This document shows positions 33,753 to 41,713 of a stretch of DNA of 55,375 nt, piece by piece. The stretch is from Oerskovia rustica (lineage in GTDB: Bacteria; Actinomycetota; Actinomycetes; Actinomycetales; Cellulomonadaceae). The first letter of the stretch is position 1. Each line of letters opens with the position of its first letter. Where the stretch lies: NCBI RefSeq assembly GCF_014836555.1, contig NZ_JACSQQ010000007.1:7051-62425 (forward strand), read 5' to 3'. The notes under the pieces are model-generated. The model was not told where the DNA came from. It did no database searches and saw only the letters and a program-made list of their open reading frames with translations. A program made the translations under genes and the position numbers.

Positions 33753-35824
33753 CGACGGTAGGACAGTCGGCTCGGGCGCAGGCCGGAGCAGCCAGGACCT
33801 CGACCGACCGCGTCGACGTGTGGCAGCGACTGCGACCTGCTGACCTCGACCTCGACTCGCCGGACAGGTCCCTCGTCGGGCCCCCGCCGCAGAGCCCACC
33901 GGCTCCCGGTCGGTACCGTCCGTCACGACCGGTGCGACCGACCGTCCGGTACCGGCGGATCGCCGGGCTCGACGGGTTGCGTGCGCTGGCCGTGCTCTCG
34001 GTCATGGTCTTCCACTTCGCCCCGCAGGTCCTCCCCGGCGGGTACGTGGGCGTCGACATCTTCTTCGTGCTCTCCGGGTTCCTCATCACGACGCTCCTGG
34101 TCCGCGAGTTCCGGGCGCGGCGGGCCGTGTCCCTGTCCCGGTTCTGGGTCCGACGAGCCCGCAGGCTCCTGCCGGCGCTGGGCCTGGTCGTGCTCGTGTG
34201 CACGGCCGCCGCGGGGCTGGTCGGGGGCGATCTCCTGGTGGGGATCGGGGCGCAGGTGGCAGGGGCCGCCACGTTCACGAGCAACTGGGTCTACATCGCC
34301 CAGGGCAGCACGTACTCCGGGGGACTGGCGCCCCAGATCTTCGCGAACCTGTGGTCGCTCGCCGTCGAGGAGCAGTTCTACCTGGTGTGGCCGCTCGTGG
34401 TCCTCGCGGTGCTCGCGCTGCGGATCACCCGGCGTCGGGCTCTGGTCCTGGCGGGGGTGCTCGCCGTCGGGTCCGCCGTCGCGATGGCGGTCCTGTACTC
34501 GCCCGGCACGGACCCGACCCGGGTCTACTTCGGCACCGACACCCACCTGTTCGGGCTCATGATCGGTGCCTTCCTCTCGTTCTGGCACCTGCGCACGGGG
34601 CGTCCGACGCTCGTCCGCGAGGCGCCGCGGACCACGACCCGCAGGGGAACCCTGTTCGTCGTGGGCGCGGGGATCGCGGGCGCGGCCGTCCTGGTCGTCG
34701 CGATGCTCTGGATGCCGTGGGACGACGGCATCACCTACCGGGGTGGACTGTTCGTCGTGTCGCTCGCGACGGCCGGGGTCGTCAACCTCGTGCTGCACGC
34801 ACCGGGCCTCGGCAAGCAGCTGGACCGGGGGCCGGTGGGCTGGGTGGGCGCGCGCTCGTACGGCCTGTACCTGTGGCACTGGCCCGTCTTCGTCCTGGCC
34901 GCAGCGCTCGCCGGAGGCGGCGGGCTGTACGCGAGCCCCGGACCGTGGGTCGCGCTCGCCGCGACGGTCGTGACGTTCGGTGCCGCAGCGCTGTCGTACC
35001 GGTACGTCGAGCGTCCCGTCATGGGGCGAGGCCTCGGGGGGTACGTGCGGACCGTCGTGGCGTGGCTCCGCCGGGGTGCGTCGGGCCGCAACCCGTTGCC
35101 GGTCCGCGGGTGGCTCACGGTCGGCGGGGTCGTGGTGGTCGTCGGGCTCGCGGTCACGGGCTTCGTGCGCGCCCCGGCGATCTCCTCGGTCGAGGCGCAG
35201 ATCCGCGCGGGCGCGGAGGTCGCCGCGCTGACCCAGCAGCCTGCCGGTGAGGCGCCTGCGGCACCGGCTCCCGACGCGGCGCCCGTGCCCGCGGAGCCCG
35301 CGCCGGAGACCCCGGCCGTGGCCCCGACGTCTCCACCCGGCGACCAGGTCACGATCATCGGCGACTCGGTGACGTTGGCGAGCGCGCCCGCGCTGACGGC
35401 GGCCCTTCCCGGCGTGCTGATCGACGGTGCCGTGGCCCGGCAGATGAAGGACGCCGTCGGCCTCGTCGAGGCCGTCCGCGCGGCCGGGAACCTCCGGCCC
35501 TACGTCGTGCTCTCGCTCGGGACGAACAGCACGGTCGACGCCGCGATGATGGACAAGGTCCTCGCCGCGATCGGTCCAGACCACACGGTCGTGCTCGTCA
35601 CGGGGTACGCCGACCGGTCGTGGGTGCCGGTCACGAACGCCGAGCTGGTCGGCGCGGCCCAGCGCCACGGGAACGTCGTGGTCGCGGACTGGAGCGGCGC
35701 GATCTCGTCCCAGCCCGCGCTGCTCGGACCCGACGGCGTGCACCCGACCTCCGAAGGGACGTCGCTCTACGCGGGGGTCGTCTCGGGTGGTCTCGCGCAG
35801 GCGGTCGCGCTCCGCGGACCCTGA
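33749..35824 (+). CDS. OatA-like membrane acyltransferase (acyltransferase-3) with C-terminal SGNH domain
   Basis: 691-residue integral membrane enzyme likely to O-acylate a cell-envelope polymer such as peptidoglycan or a polysaccharide. A cytoplasmic N-terminus (1-68) leads to an acyltransferase-3 domain with 10-11 helices (GLDGLRALAVLSVMVFHF, GYVGVDIFFVLSGFLIT, RRARRLLPAL). A Pro/Ala linker (about 495-525) precedes an extracytoplasmic SGNH domain: GDSVTLASAP (Ser near 537), LSLGTNS, and GPDGVHPT with the Asp/His pair near 660-663. This two-domain design is that of OatA. The GTG start overlaps the hemW stop by 4 bp. The target polymer cannot be deduced. Confidence 0.9.
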   Translation: MTTVGQSARAQAGAARTSTDRVDVWQRLRPADLDLDSPDRSLVGPPPQSPPAPGRYRPSRPVRPTVRYRRIAGLDGLRALAVLSVMVFHFAPQVLPGGYVGVDIFFVLSGFLITTLLVREFRARRAVSLSRFWVRRARRLLPALGLVVLVCTAAAGLVGGDLLVGIGAQVAGAATFTSNWVYIAQGSTYSGGLAPQIFANLWSLAVEEQFYLVWPLVVLAVLALRITRRRALVLAGVLAVGSAVAMAVLYSPGTDPTRVYFGTDTHLFGLMIGAFLSFWHLRTGRPTLVREAPRTTTRRGTLFVVGAGIAGAAVLVVAMLWMPWDDGITYRGGLFVVSLATAGVVNLVLHAPGLGKQLDRGPVGWVGARSYGLYLWHWPVFVLAAALAGGGGLYASPGPWVALAATVVTFGAAALSYRYVERPVMGRGLGGYVRTVVAWLRRGASGRNPLPVRGWLTVGGVVVVVGLAVTGFVRAPAISSVEAQIRAGAEVAALTQQPAGEAPAAPAPDAAPVPAEPAPETPAVAPTSPPGDQVTIIGDSVTLASAPALTAALPGVLIDGAVARQMKDAVGLVEAVRAAGNLRPYVVLSLGTNSTVDAAMMDKVLAAIGPDHTVVLVTGYADRSWVPVTNAELVGAAQRHGNVVVADWSGAISSQPALLGPDGVHPTSEGTSLYAGVVSGGLAQAVALRGP

Positions 35825-35912
35825 CGTCTCACCGGTGTCGTCCGAGGAGGTTTCAGGCGTTCCACGCTTCCTGTGGCGGGAATGGCCCGAACGCCCCATC
35901 GTGGAGGGTGAT

Positions 35913-35946
35913 CTGTGAAATGTTCGATCGTCACAGTCCGTTCACA
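35913..35946. promoter_or_regulatory. TGTGA/TCACA half-sites upstream of the Pro-rich membrane protein
   Basis: CTGTGA (35913-35918) and TCACAG (35931-35936) are complementary hexamers with 12 bases between, followed by another TCACA at 35942-35946. The half-sites look like CRP/GlxR boxes, but the spacing is twice the normal 6, so CRP binding is doubtful. Confidence 0.3.
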
Positions 35947-35984
35947 GTGTGGCTTGCCGCACCCCGCCGACCCGAGGGATCACG

Positions 35985-37034
35985 ATGAGCGACAACACCG
36001 CAGGCGGGCCGCCGCCGGAAGAGAACGAGCCGACCCCGCAGAACCCCTCCGCGAGCACACCGGACCCCGGTGCCGCCGCGCAACCGCCCTCCGAGCCCGT
36101 CCCCCCGAGCCAGCCCCCGGCTCAGCCGCCGGTGACGCCGCCCACGCAGCCCCCGGCCCAGCCGACGCCGCCCGTGCAGCCGACGCCGCCCGCGCAGCCC
36201 GGGCCTCCGGTCGCGCCGCCGTACGGCGCCCCGACCCCGCCCCCCGCGCAGCCCTACGGCGCTCCCGCCGGTGGGCAGCAGCCTCCGTACCCGCCTCCGG
36301 CAGGTGCCTACCCGCCGCCGGCCGGCGCGTACCCGCCTCCCGGCCAGCCTGCGTACGCGGGGGCCGCGGCGTTCTCGGTGGGTGACGCGATCGGCTTCGG
36401 GTGGAAGAAGTTCTGGGCGAACCCGGGACCGTGGATCCTCGCGGCCCTGATCTTCCTGGTGATCAACGCGATCTTCAGCTGGATCTCCGGCGGCTTCGAC
36501 AACTTCACGGACTACCGCACCGACGGGTTCTCGGACACCAACATGGCCGAGGCGCTGGGGCTGAGCTTCGTCAGCGTCCTGCTGACGATCGTCGGCGTGA
36601 TCATCAGCTACCTCATCGCCGCGTTCTACTCCCGCGGTGCTCTCGACGAGACGCAGGGGCGCAAGCCCGACGTCTCGGCGTTCTTCCGGATCGCCAACGT
36701 GGGCAACGTCCTGCTGGCCGCCTTCCTCGTGGCCGTCATGACGATCATCGGCACGATCCTGTGCATCCTGCCCGGCATCGCGGTCGCGATCTTCTCGGCG
36801 TTCGTCTACTACTTCACCCTCGACAAGGAGCAGGACGCGATCACCGCGATCAAGTCCAGCTGGTCGCTCGTCGCGAAGAACTTCGGGTCGGTCTTCCTGC
36901 TGCTCCTGGCGCTCTTCGGGATCAACATCCTGGGCTTCCTGGTCTGCTTCGTCGGCCTGCTGGTCACGATCCCGCTGTCCTACATCGCGGTCGCGTACGC
37001 CTACCGCCGTCTGGTGGACGAGCAGCCCGTCTGA
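35985..37034 (+). CDS. Proline-rich polytopic membrane protein of unknown function
   Basis: 349-residue protein. Residues 1-135 are Pro/Gln/Ala-rich with PTPPxQP-type and YPPPAGA repeats, probably a disordered cytoplasmic tail. The remainder has about five or six transmembrane segments, starting with GDAIGFGWKKFWANPGPWIL and containing GRKPDVSAFFRIANVGNVLL and LDKEQDAITAIKSSWSLV. Such Pro-rich proteins with this membrane region are common in actinobacteria and uncharacterised. ATG 35985 has GAGGG six bases upstream. It is followed by a strong hairpin and then a second, smaller Pro/Gln-rich membrane protein. Confidence 0.85.
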   Translation: MSDNTAGGPPPEENEPTPQNPSASTPDPGAAAQPPSEPVPPSQPPAQPPVTPPTQPPAQPTPPVQPTPPAQPGPPVAPPYGAPTPPPAQPYGAPAGGQQPPYPPPAGAYPPPAGAYPPPGQPAYAGAAAFSVGDAIGFGWKKFWANPGPWILAALIFLVINAIFSWISGGFDNFTDYRTDGFSDTNMAEALGLSFVSVLLTIVGVIISYLIAAFYSRGALDETQGRKPDVSAFFRIANVGNVLLAAFLVAVMTIIGTILCILPGIAVAIFSAFVYYFTLDKEQDAITAIKSSWSLVAKNFGSVFLLLLALFGINILGFLVCFVGLLVTIPLSYIAVAYAYRRLVDEQPV

Positions 37035-37050
37035 CCTCCGCACAGGTCCC

Positions 37051-37103
37051 GACGACGGGGCGTGCCGCACCTCCACCTCGGGTGTGCGGGACGGCCCGTC
37101 GTC
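37051..37103 (+). terminator. Terminator hairpin after the Pro-rich membrane protein
   Basis: GACGACGGG (37051-37059) pairs with CCCGTCGTC (37095-37103), and CCGCAC with GTGCGG inside, starting 16 bases after the stop codon. Confidence 0.7.
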
Positions 37104-37202
37104 GTCTGCGCACGTGCCGTGCTGGCTGTGCGCCGGGTGCCGGCCAGGTGAATCGGCCCGCTCGGGGGACGGGCACGGTGGCCGCAGGTGTGCCGGACCG
37201 GC

Positions 37203-37208
37203 TAGCGT
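37203..37208 (+). promoter_or_regulatory. Possible -10 of the DUF4870 gene
   Basis: TAGCGT lies about 50 bases before the ATG. The leader between them has the direct repeat CCGGTCCGTCC twice, and AGAGAGG before the start. Confidence 0.35.
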
Positions 37209-37259
37209 GAAGCGCCCGGTCCGTCCTGAACGGTCCGGTCCGTCCGTAGAGAGGCCCCG

Positions 37260-37811
37260 ATGAGCAGCCAGAACCCTTCCGACCAGGTCCCTGACTACGG
37301 GCAGTACGTGCCCCCGACGGACCAGCACGGCACGCCCGGAGCCCAGCACGGGCAGCCGGGCCAGCCCGGCCAGCAGGGGTGGCCCGGTCAGCAGCCCCCC
37401 TACGGTCCTCCCGCGGGTCAACAGGGTCCGTACCCGCCCCAGGGCCAGTACCCGCCGCCGGGCTACCAGGGCGGCCCGGCCGCCCCGCTGTCGCCCGCCG
37501 ACACGAAGACCTGGGCGAGCCTGTCCCACCTCCTGGGTGGGATCCTCGGGTTCCTCGCACCGCTCGTGATCTGGCTCGTCTTCCGCGAGCGCAGCCACGT
37601 CGTCGACGCCGAGGCCAAGAAGGCGCTCAACTTCCAGATCCCCGTGGCCCTCGTCCTGCTCGCCGCGAACTGGGTGCTCCCGGGCTTCCTGTCCGGTCTG
37701 GTCGTCCTCGGCGTCTGGGTGGCGTCGCTCGTGCTCGGCATCATCGCGTTCCAGGCCGTCAGCAACGGCCGTCCGACCAGCTACCCGATCGACGTGAAGA
37801 TCGTGAAGTAG
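37260..37811 (+). CDS. DUF4870 (Tic20-like) membrane protein with Gln/Pro/Gly-rich N-terminus
   Basis: 183-residue protein. Residues 1-75 are a low-complexity Gln/Pro/Gly/Tyr-rich segment with HGQPGQPGQ and YPPPGYQ motifs. Residues 80-183 are a DUF4870 domain with three hydrophobic helices: TWASLSHLLGGILGFLAPLV, the conserved VDAEAKKALNFQI, and a final helix. Function of the family is unknown. The layout (disordered, Tyr/Pro-rich tail plus small membrane domain) mirrors the preceding gene, and the two may share a membrane-organising role; this is inference. AGAGAGG precedes the ATG. Confidence 0.88.
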   Translation: MSSQNPSDQVPDYGQYVPPTDQHGTPGAQHGQPGQPGQQGWPGQQPPYGPPAGQQGPYPPQGQYPPPGYQGGPAAPLSPADTKTWASLSHLLGGILGFLAPLVIWLVFRERSHVVDAEAKKALNFQIPVALVLLAANWVLPGFLSGLVVLGVWVASLVLGIIAFQAVSNGRPTSYPIDVKIVK

Positions 37812-37828
37812 CGCAGGTCGCCGCACGT

Positions 37829-37870
37829 CGAGAGGGGGCGTCCCAGGCAGACCTGGGCCGCCCCCTCTCG
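37829..37870. terminator. Bidirectional terminator between the DUF4870 and DUF3097 genes
   Basis: CGAGAGGGGGCG (37829-37840) pairs with CGCCCCCTCTCG (37859-37870), and CCCAGG with CCTGGG closes a 4-base loop: 18 base pairs in all, between convergent genes. Confidence 0.9.
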
Positions 37871-37895
37871 GCGCGTCGCCGCGGGCGCCGGACCC

Positions 37896-38762
37896 TCAGT
37901 CGGCCGTCACGAAGTCGATGAGCTCCTCGACGCGGCCGAGCAGTGACGGTTCGAGGTCGGCATAGGTACGCACGGTCCCGAGGATCCGCTGCCAGCCGCG
38001 GGCCACGTCGGCCTGCTCGCTCGCCGGCCACCCGAGCTCGCGCAGGATGCCGCGCTTCCACTCGGTGCCGCGCTCGATCACGGGCCACGCGTCGAGGCCG
38101 ACGCGCTCGGGCCGCACGGCCTGCCACACGTCGACGTAGGGGTGACCCAGCACCATGACCGTGCCGGGGCGCACGCCTCGCAGGGCCTCCGCGACCAGGC
38201 GCGTCTCCTTGCTGCCGGGGACCAGGTGGTCGACCAGGACGCCCACCTTGCGCTCCGCCGTCGGGCCGAAGTCCTCGAGGGCTTCGCTGAGGTTGTCGAC
38301 GCCGTCGAGCAGCTCGACCACGACCCCCTCGATGCGCAGGTCGTCGCCCCACACCTTCTCGACGAGCTCGGCGTCGTGCTTGCCCTCGACCCAGATGCGG
38401 CTGCCGCGTGCGACGCGCGCCCGGACGTTCGCGACCGCGCGCGAGCCCGAGGCGGTGCGCGTCGGGGCGGCGGGCGCCGTCGAGGTCACCGGGGCGGTCA
38501 GCTCGACGGGCTCGCCGTCGACCCAGAAGCCCGGGCCGAGCGGGAAGGTGCGCCTGCGACGCGCGCGGTCCTCGAGGACGACGACGTGCATGCCGCCGGA
38601 CTTCTCGACCCGCACCACGGCGCCGACCCAGCCGGTCTCGACGTCCTCGACGACGAGCCCGCGCTCGGCGGGCTGCGGGCGGGAGACCGGGCGCCGGCGG
38701 TGGGGGACCGGGGCGGGGGTCGCGCTGGACAGGACGTCGGAACCGTAGCGATCGAAGCTCAC
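37896..38762 (-). CDS. DUF3097 family protein, Toprim-like by inspection
   Basis: 288-residue actinobacterial protein starting VSFDRYGSDVL, the usual DUF3097 N-terminus. An SH3-like N-terminal half (GWVGAVVRVEKSGGMHVV, FWVDGEPVEL) is followed by a segment that reads like a Toprim domain: WVEGKHDAELVEKVWG (Glu and the EGxxD pattern), LLDGVDNL, and GVLVDHLVPGSKE, where a Toprim DxD would be D-x-H. This comparison is mine and by eye. Toprim proteins cut or process nucleic acids (primase, RNase M5, OLD). The GTG at 38762 is chosen because TAGGGT lies 7 nt upstream; GTG 38771 overlaps that hexamer. It is divergent from an MFS pump. Confidence 0.82.
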   Translation of the reverse strand: MSFDRYGSDVLSSATPAPVPHRRRPVSRPQPAERGLVVEDVETGWVGAVVRVEKSGGMHVVVLEDRARRRRTFPLGPGFWVDGEPVELTAPVTSTAPAAPTRTASGSRAVANVRARVARGSRIWVEGKHDAELVEKVWGDDLRIEGVVVELLDGVDNLSEALEDFGPTAERKVGVLVDHLVPGSKETRLVAEALRGVRPGTVMVLGHPYVDVWQAVRPERVGLDAWPVIERGTEWKRGILRELGWPASEQADVARGWQRILGTVRTYADLEPSLLGRVEELIDFVTAD

Positions 38763-38769
38763 CGACGTC

Positions 38770-38775
38770 ACCCTA
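38770..38775 (-). promoter_or_regulatory. -10 hexamer of the DUF3097 gene (leaderless)
   Basis: TAGGGT on the minus strand, 7 nt before the GTG at 38762. Confidence 0.5.
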
Positions 38776-38893
38776 GGCGCTCGTCGCCCTCTCGCCCGGA
38801 AGGGGCGCGCGGTGACCCGTGAGGTCGTCACGGGCCGGTCCGGGCGAGGTCGCTCGCCGGGTGCGGGCCCACGTGCCGTGGTACGACTGGCCG

Positions 38894-40336
38894 GTGAGCA
38901 CTTCGAACGGCCCCGCCGCGCCCGACGCCCAGCGGTGGCGCGTCCTGGGGCTGTGCCTCGCGGTCGGTTTCATCACGATGCTCGACGTGTCGATCGTCAA
39001 CGTCGCGCTCCCGTCGATCGAGAGGGCGCTCGACGCGGGCCCGACCGAGCTGCAGCTCATCGTCGCGGGCTACACCCTCGCGTTCGGGCTCGCGCTCGTC
39101 CCGGCCGGCCGCCTGGGCGACGCGGGCGGGCGTCGCACGTTGTTCATCGTCGGCCTCGTGGGCTTCGCACTCACGAGCCTCGCGGCGGGCCTGGCACCGA
39201 ACGACGAGTGGCTCGCGATCGCCCGGCTCCTGCAGGGCGTGAGCGCGGGCATGCTCAACCCGCAGGTCATCGGGCTCATCCAGCAGATGTTCTCGGGGTA
39301 CGAGCGCGGCAAGGCGTTCGGCATGTTCGGTGCGACGATCGGCGTCTCGACGGCGCTGGGTCCGCTCCTGGGCGGGCTGATCCTCCAGGTCGCGGGCGAG
39401 GAGAACGGGTGGCGGTGGATCTTCGGGATCAACGTCCCGATCATCGCGGTCGTGCTGCCCCTGGCGATCAGGTTCCTGCCCGTGACGGTGCGCAGGCCCG
39501 GCCCGCGCAGGCTCGACCCCGTGGGCCTCGTCCTCATCGCGGTCGCGACGGTCGCGGTCATGCTGCCGTTCGTCACGACGTCGGGCCAGGACGACGACCC
39601 CGGCCGCTGGTGGTGGCTCGCGCTCGGGGCGGTCGCGGTCGTCGCCGCGGTGTTCTGGGAACGGCGCTACCAGCGCACCACGGGCGCCCCGGTCCTGGAC
39701 CCGCGAGTCCTGTCGCTCACGTCGTTCCGCAACGGCACGCTGCTCGGCATCACGTACTTCGCGGGATTCACGGGCATCTTCCTCGTCGCGACGCTGTACC
39801 TGCAGAACGACCTGCACTTCACGCCGCTGCACGCGGGGCTCATCGGGATGCCGTTCGCGATCGCGTCGGGCGTGGCGTCGTGGCTCGCGGGCCGCGGGGT
39901 CGCGCGCTGGGGCCGACCGCTCGTGGTCGCGGGCCTCGTGGTGGTCCTCGTCGGGCTCGGGGGCGTGATCCTCGCGATCCGCGCCACGGGGGACGACTCG
40001 TCGGCCGCGGGCTGGGGCATCGCCCTGACCATGATGATCACGGGGATCGGCAGCGGGACCGTCATCTCCCCGAACCAGACCCTGACCCTGGCCCGCGTCC
40101 CGGTCGAGCTCGCGGGCGTCGCGGGCAGCATGCTCCAGCTCGGGCAGCGCGTGGGATCGGCCATGGGCATCGCCGTGGTCCTCTCGACGTACTACTCGCT
40201 CAAGGCGGGCGGATCGACGGGAGCCGTCGCGGCGAGCACCGCGATGCTCATCACGGTCGCCCTGGTCGCGGTCTCGCTCGTGGTCGCGGTCGTGGACCTG
40301 CGGTCGCGCCACGCGCACGCCACGCCCGCAAGGTGA
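38894..40336 (+). CDS. MFS transporter, DHA2 family
   Basis: 480-residue, 14-helix drug:H+ antiporter-like protein. Helix 1 has TMLDVSIVNVALPSIERAL and the following loop motif A (AGRLGDAGGRRTLF); the central and C-terminal halves keep the DHA2 pattern (GSAMGIAVVLSTYYSL). The GTG at 38894 is 6 nt after TACGAC, a possible imperfect -10 of a leaderless mRNA; the upstream frame has no better start. No regulator is adjacent: the divergent neighbour is the DUF3097 gene. It is the third MFS exporter of the window and lies at the end of the accessory stretch before hrcA. Substrate unknown. Confidence 0.9.
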   Translation: MSTSNGPAAPDAQRWRVLGLCLAVGFITMLDVSIVNVALPSIERALDAGPTELQLIVAGYTLAFGLALVPAGRLGDAGGRRTLFIVGLVGFALTSLAAGLAPNDEWLAIARLLQGVSAGMLNPQVIGLIQQMFSGYERGKAFGMFGATIGVSTALGPLLGGLILQVAGEENGWRWIFGINVPIIAVVLPLAIRFLPVTVRRPGPRRLDPVGLVLIAVATVAVMLPFVTTSGQDDDPGRWWWLALGAVAVVAAVFWERRYQRTTGAPVLDPRVLSLTSFRNGTLLGITYFAGFTGIFLVATLYLQNDLHFTPLHAGLIGMPFAIASGVASWLAGRGVARWGRPLVVAGLVVVLVGLGGVILAIRATGDDSSAAGWGIALTMMITGIGSGTVISPNQTLTLARVPVELAGVAGSMLQLGQRVGSAMGIAVVLSTYYSLKAGGSTGAVAASTAMLITVALVAVSLVVAVVDLRSRHAHATPAR

Positions 40337-40524
40337 CGTCCACGACGTGAGCGGCGCCGTCGGGCACCGTGCCGGGGCGGCGGCGGGGGTGAGGCCCGGC
40401 GAGAGCCTCGGGCCCGACGGCGGAGCGCGGGCCGCGTCGTCGGCTGCGGCCATGGCCAGGGCGCGGTCGGGAAGACCCCGTGAGGACCCTGTGCACGTCG
40501 CGCCCCACGCCTCCCGCGACCGCG

Positions 40525-40530
40525 TAGAAT
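40525..40530 (+). promoter_or_regulatory. -10 hexamer of the hrcA-dnaJ region
   Basis: TAGAAT immediately before the CIRCE element, placing the transcription start inside CIRCE. Confidence 0.6.
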
Positions 40531-40556
40531 TAGCACTCGACGGTGGAGAGTGCGAG
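40530..40556. promoter_or_regulatory. CIRCE operator (HrcA-binding site)
   Basis: TTAGCACTC (40530-40538), nine bases, then GAGTGCGAG (40548-40556). The left arm matches the CIRCE consensus perfectly and the right arm has two changes from GAGTGCTAA. It abuts the -10 and precedes hrcA, so HrcA represses its own operon and heat shock relieves it. Confidence 0.95.
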
Positions 40557-40581
40557 AACGCGCGACGATCGGGAGGTGGCC

Positions 40582-41598
40582 ATGAGCGAGGAACGACGGC
40601 TCGACGTGCTGCGTGCGATCGTCGAGGACTACGTCCTGACGAGGGAGCCGGTGGGATCCCGGGTCCTGGCCGAGCGGCACCGCCTGGGCGTGTCCCCGGC
40701 GACGATCCGCAACGACATGGCCGCGCTCGAGGAGGACGGGTACATCGCCCAGCCCCACACCTCGGCCGGGCGCATCCCCACGGACAAGGGCTACCGCCTG
40801 TTCGTGGACAGGCTCTCGACGGTCAAGCCTCTGTCCTCGCCCGAGCGGCGGGCGATCGAGACGTTCCTGTCGGAGGCCGTCGACCTCGACGACGTCGTGG
40901 CCCGCGCGGGGCGTCTGCTCGCTCAGCTCACGGGCCAGGTCGCCGTGGTGCAGTACCCGTCGCTGCGCCGTTCGGGCCTGCGGCACCTCGAGCTCGTGCC
41001 GGTCGGCGACCGACGGCTGCTCGTGGTCATCATCACGGACACGGGCCGCGTCGAGCAGCGCACCCTCGAGGTCGCGCAGGCACCGGACGAGGCCACGCTC
41101 GCCGAGCTGCGCTCGCGGCTCAACGCCGTGGCGGCGGGCAAGCGTCTCGCGGAGCTCGGCAAGGGCTTCGCCGACGTCGCGCAGGAGTTCCGCCCCGAGC
41201 ACCAGGACCTCGCGCGCTCGCTCGCGCTGCTCGTCGAGGAGACGCTGTCCGAGGAGTCGGAGGAGCGCATCGTGCTCGCCGGCACCGCCAACCTGGCCCG
41301 GGTCGGCATGAGGTTCGAGCACGCGCTGCGACCGGTCCTCGAGGCGCTCGAGGAACAAGTCGTGCTGCTCGGGTTGTTGACCGAGATGGCCGCGGAGACC
41401 GGGGTGAGCGTGCGCATCGGTCACGAGACGCAGCTCGAGGGGCTCGCGGAAACCTCGGTCGTGACGAGCGGATACGGTAACGAGGGGGACTCGGTCGCGC
41501 TGATCGGCTCGATCGGACCGACCCGCATGGACTATCCCGGGACGATCGCCTCGGTCCGCGCGGTCGCGCGGTACCTGTCGCGCGTCCTGACCGCATGA
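40582..41598 (+). CDS. hrcA: Heat-inducible transcriptional repressor HrcA
   Basis: 338-residue repressor of chaperone genes through CIRCE. The N-terminal winged helix has [20 protein letters not shown] and [15 protein letters not shown]; a GAF-like dimerisation domain and the insert domain follow, ending [23 protein letters not shown] 40582 has GGGAGGTGG upstream; an in-frame GTG at 40543 lies in the CIRCE loop and is not used. Its activity normally depends on GroEL. dnaJ follows after 115 bp. Confidence 0.97.
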   Translation: MSEERRLDVLRAIVEDYVLTREPVGSRVLAERHRLGVSPATIRNDMAALEEDGYIAQPHTSAGRIPTDKGYRLFVDRLSTVKPLSSPERRAIETFLSEAVDLDDVVARAGRLLAQLTGQVAVVQYPSLRRSGLRHLELVPVGDRRLLVVIITDTGRVEQRTLEVAQAPDEATLAELRSRLNAVAAGKRLAELGKGFADVAQEFRPEHQDLARSLALLVEETLSEESEERIVLAGTANLARVGMRFEHALRPVLEALEEQVVLLGLLTEMAAETGVSVRIGHETQLEGLAETSVVTSGYGNEGDSVALIGSIGPTRMDYPGTIASVRAVARYLSRVLTA

Positions 41599-41674
41599 GT
41601 TCGGTTCTTGCGCCGGCGGGCGCCGCGCCGGGTCCTTCGACCCTGGTCGTCACCGCACGGTGTTGTCGGAAGTC

Positions 41675-41691
41675 GCCGATCCTGGATCGGC
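41675..41691. promoter_or_regulatory. 17-bp palindrome between hrcA and dnaJ
   Basis: GCCGATCC-T-GGATCGGC has perfect 8-bp arms around a single base, 22 bp before the dnaJ start and just upstream of a TAGTAGAGAG stretch that could be a -10. A one-base loop makes a DNA-binding site likelier than an RNA hairpin. The binder is unknown. Confidence 0.4.
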
Positions 41692-41713
41692 GTGCGCTAG
41701 TAGAGAGTGACCT

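Noticed and set aside
35913-35936. CRP/GlxR-binding site
   Set aside because: The half-sites are perfect but 12 bases apart instead of 6, so a normal dimer cannot bind both.
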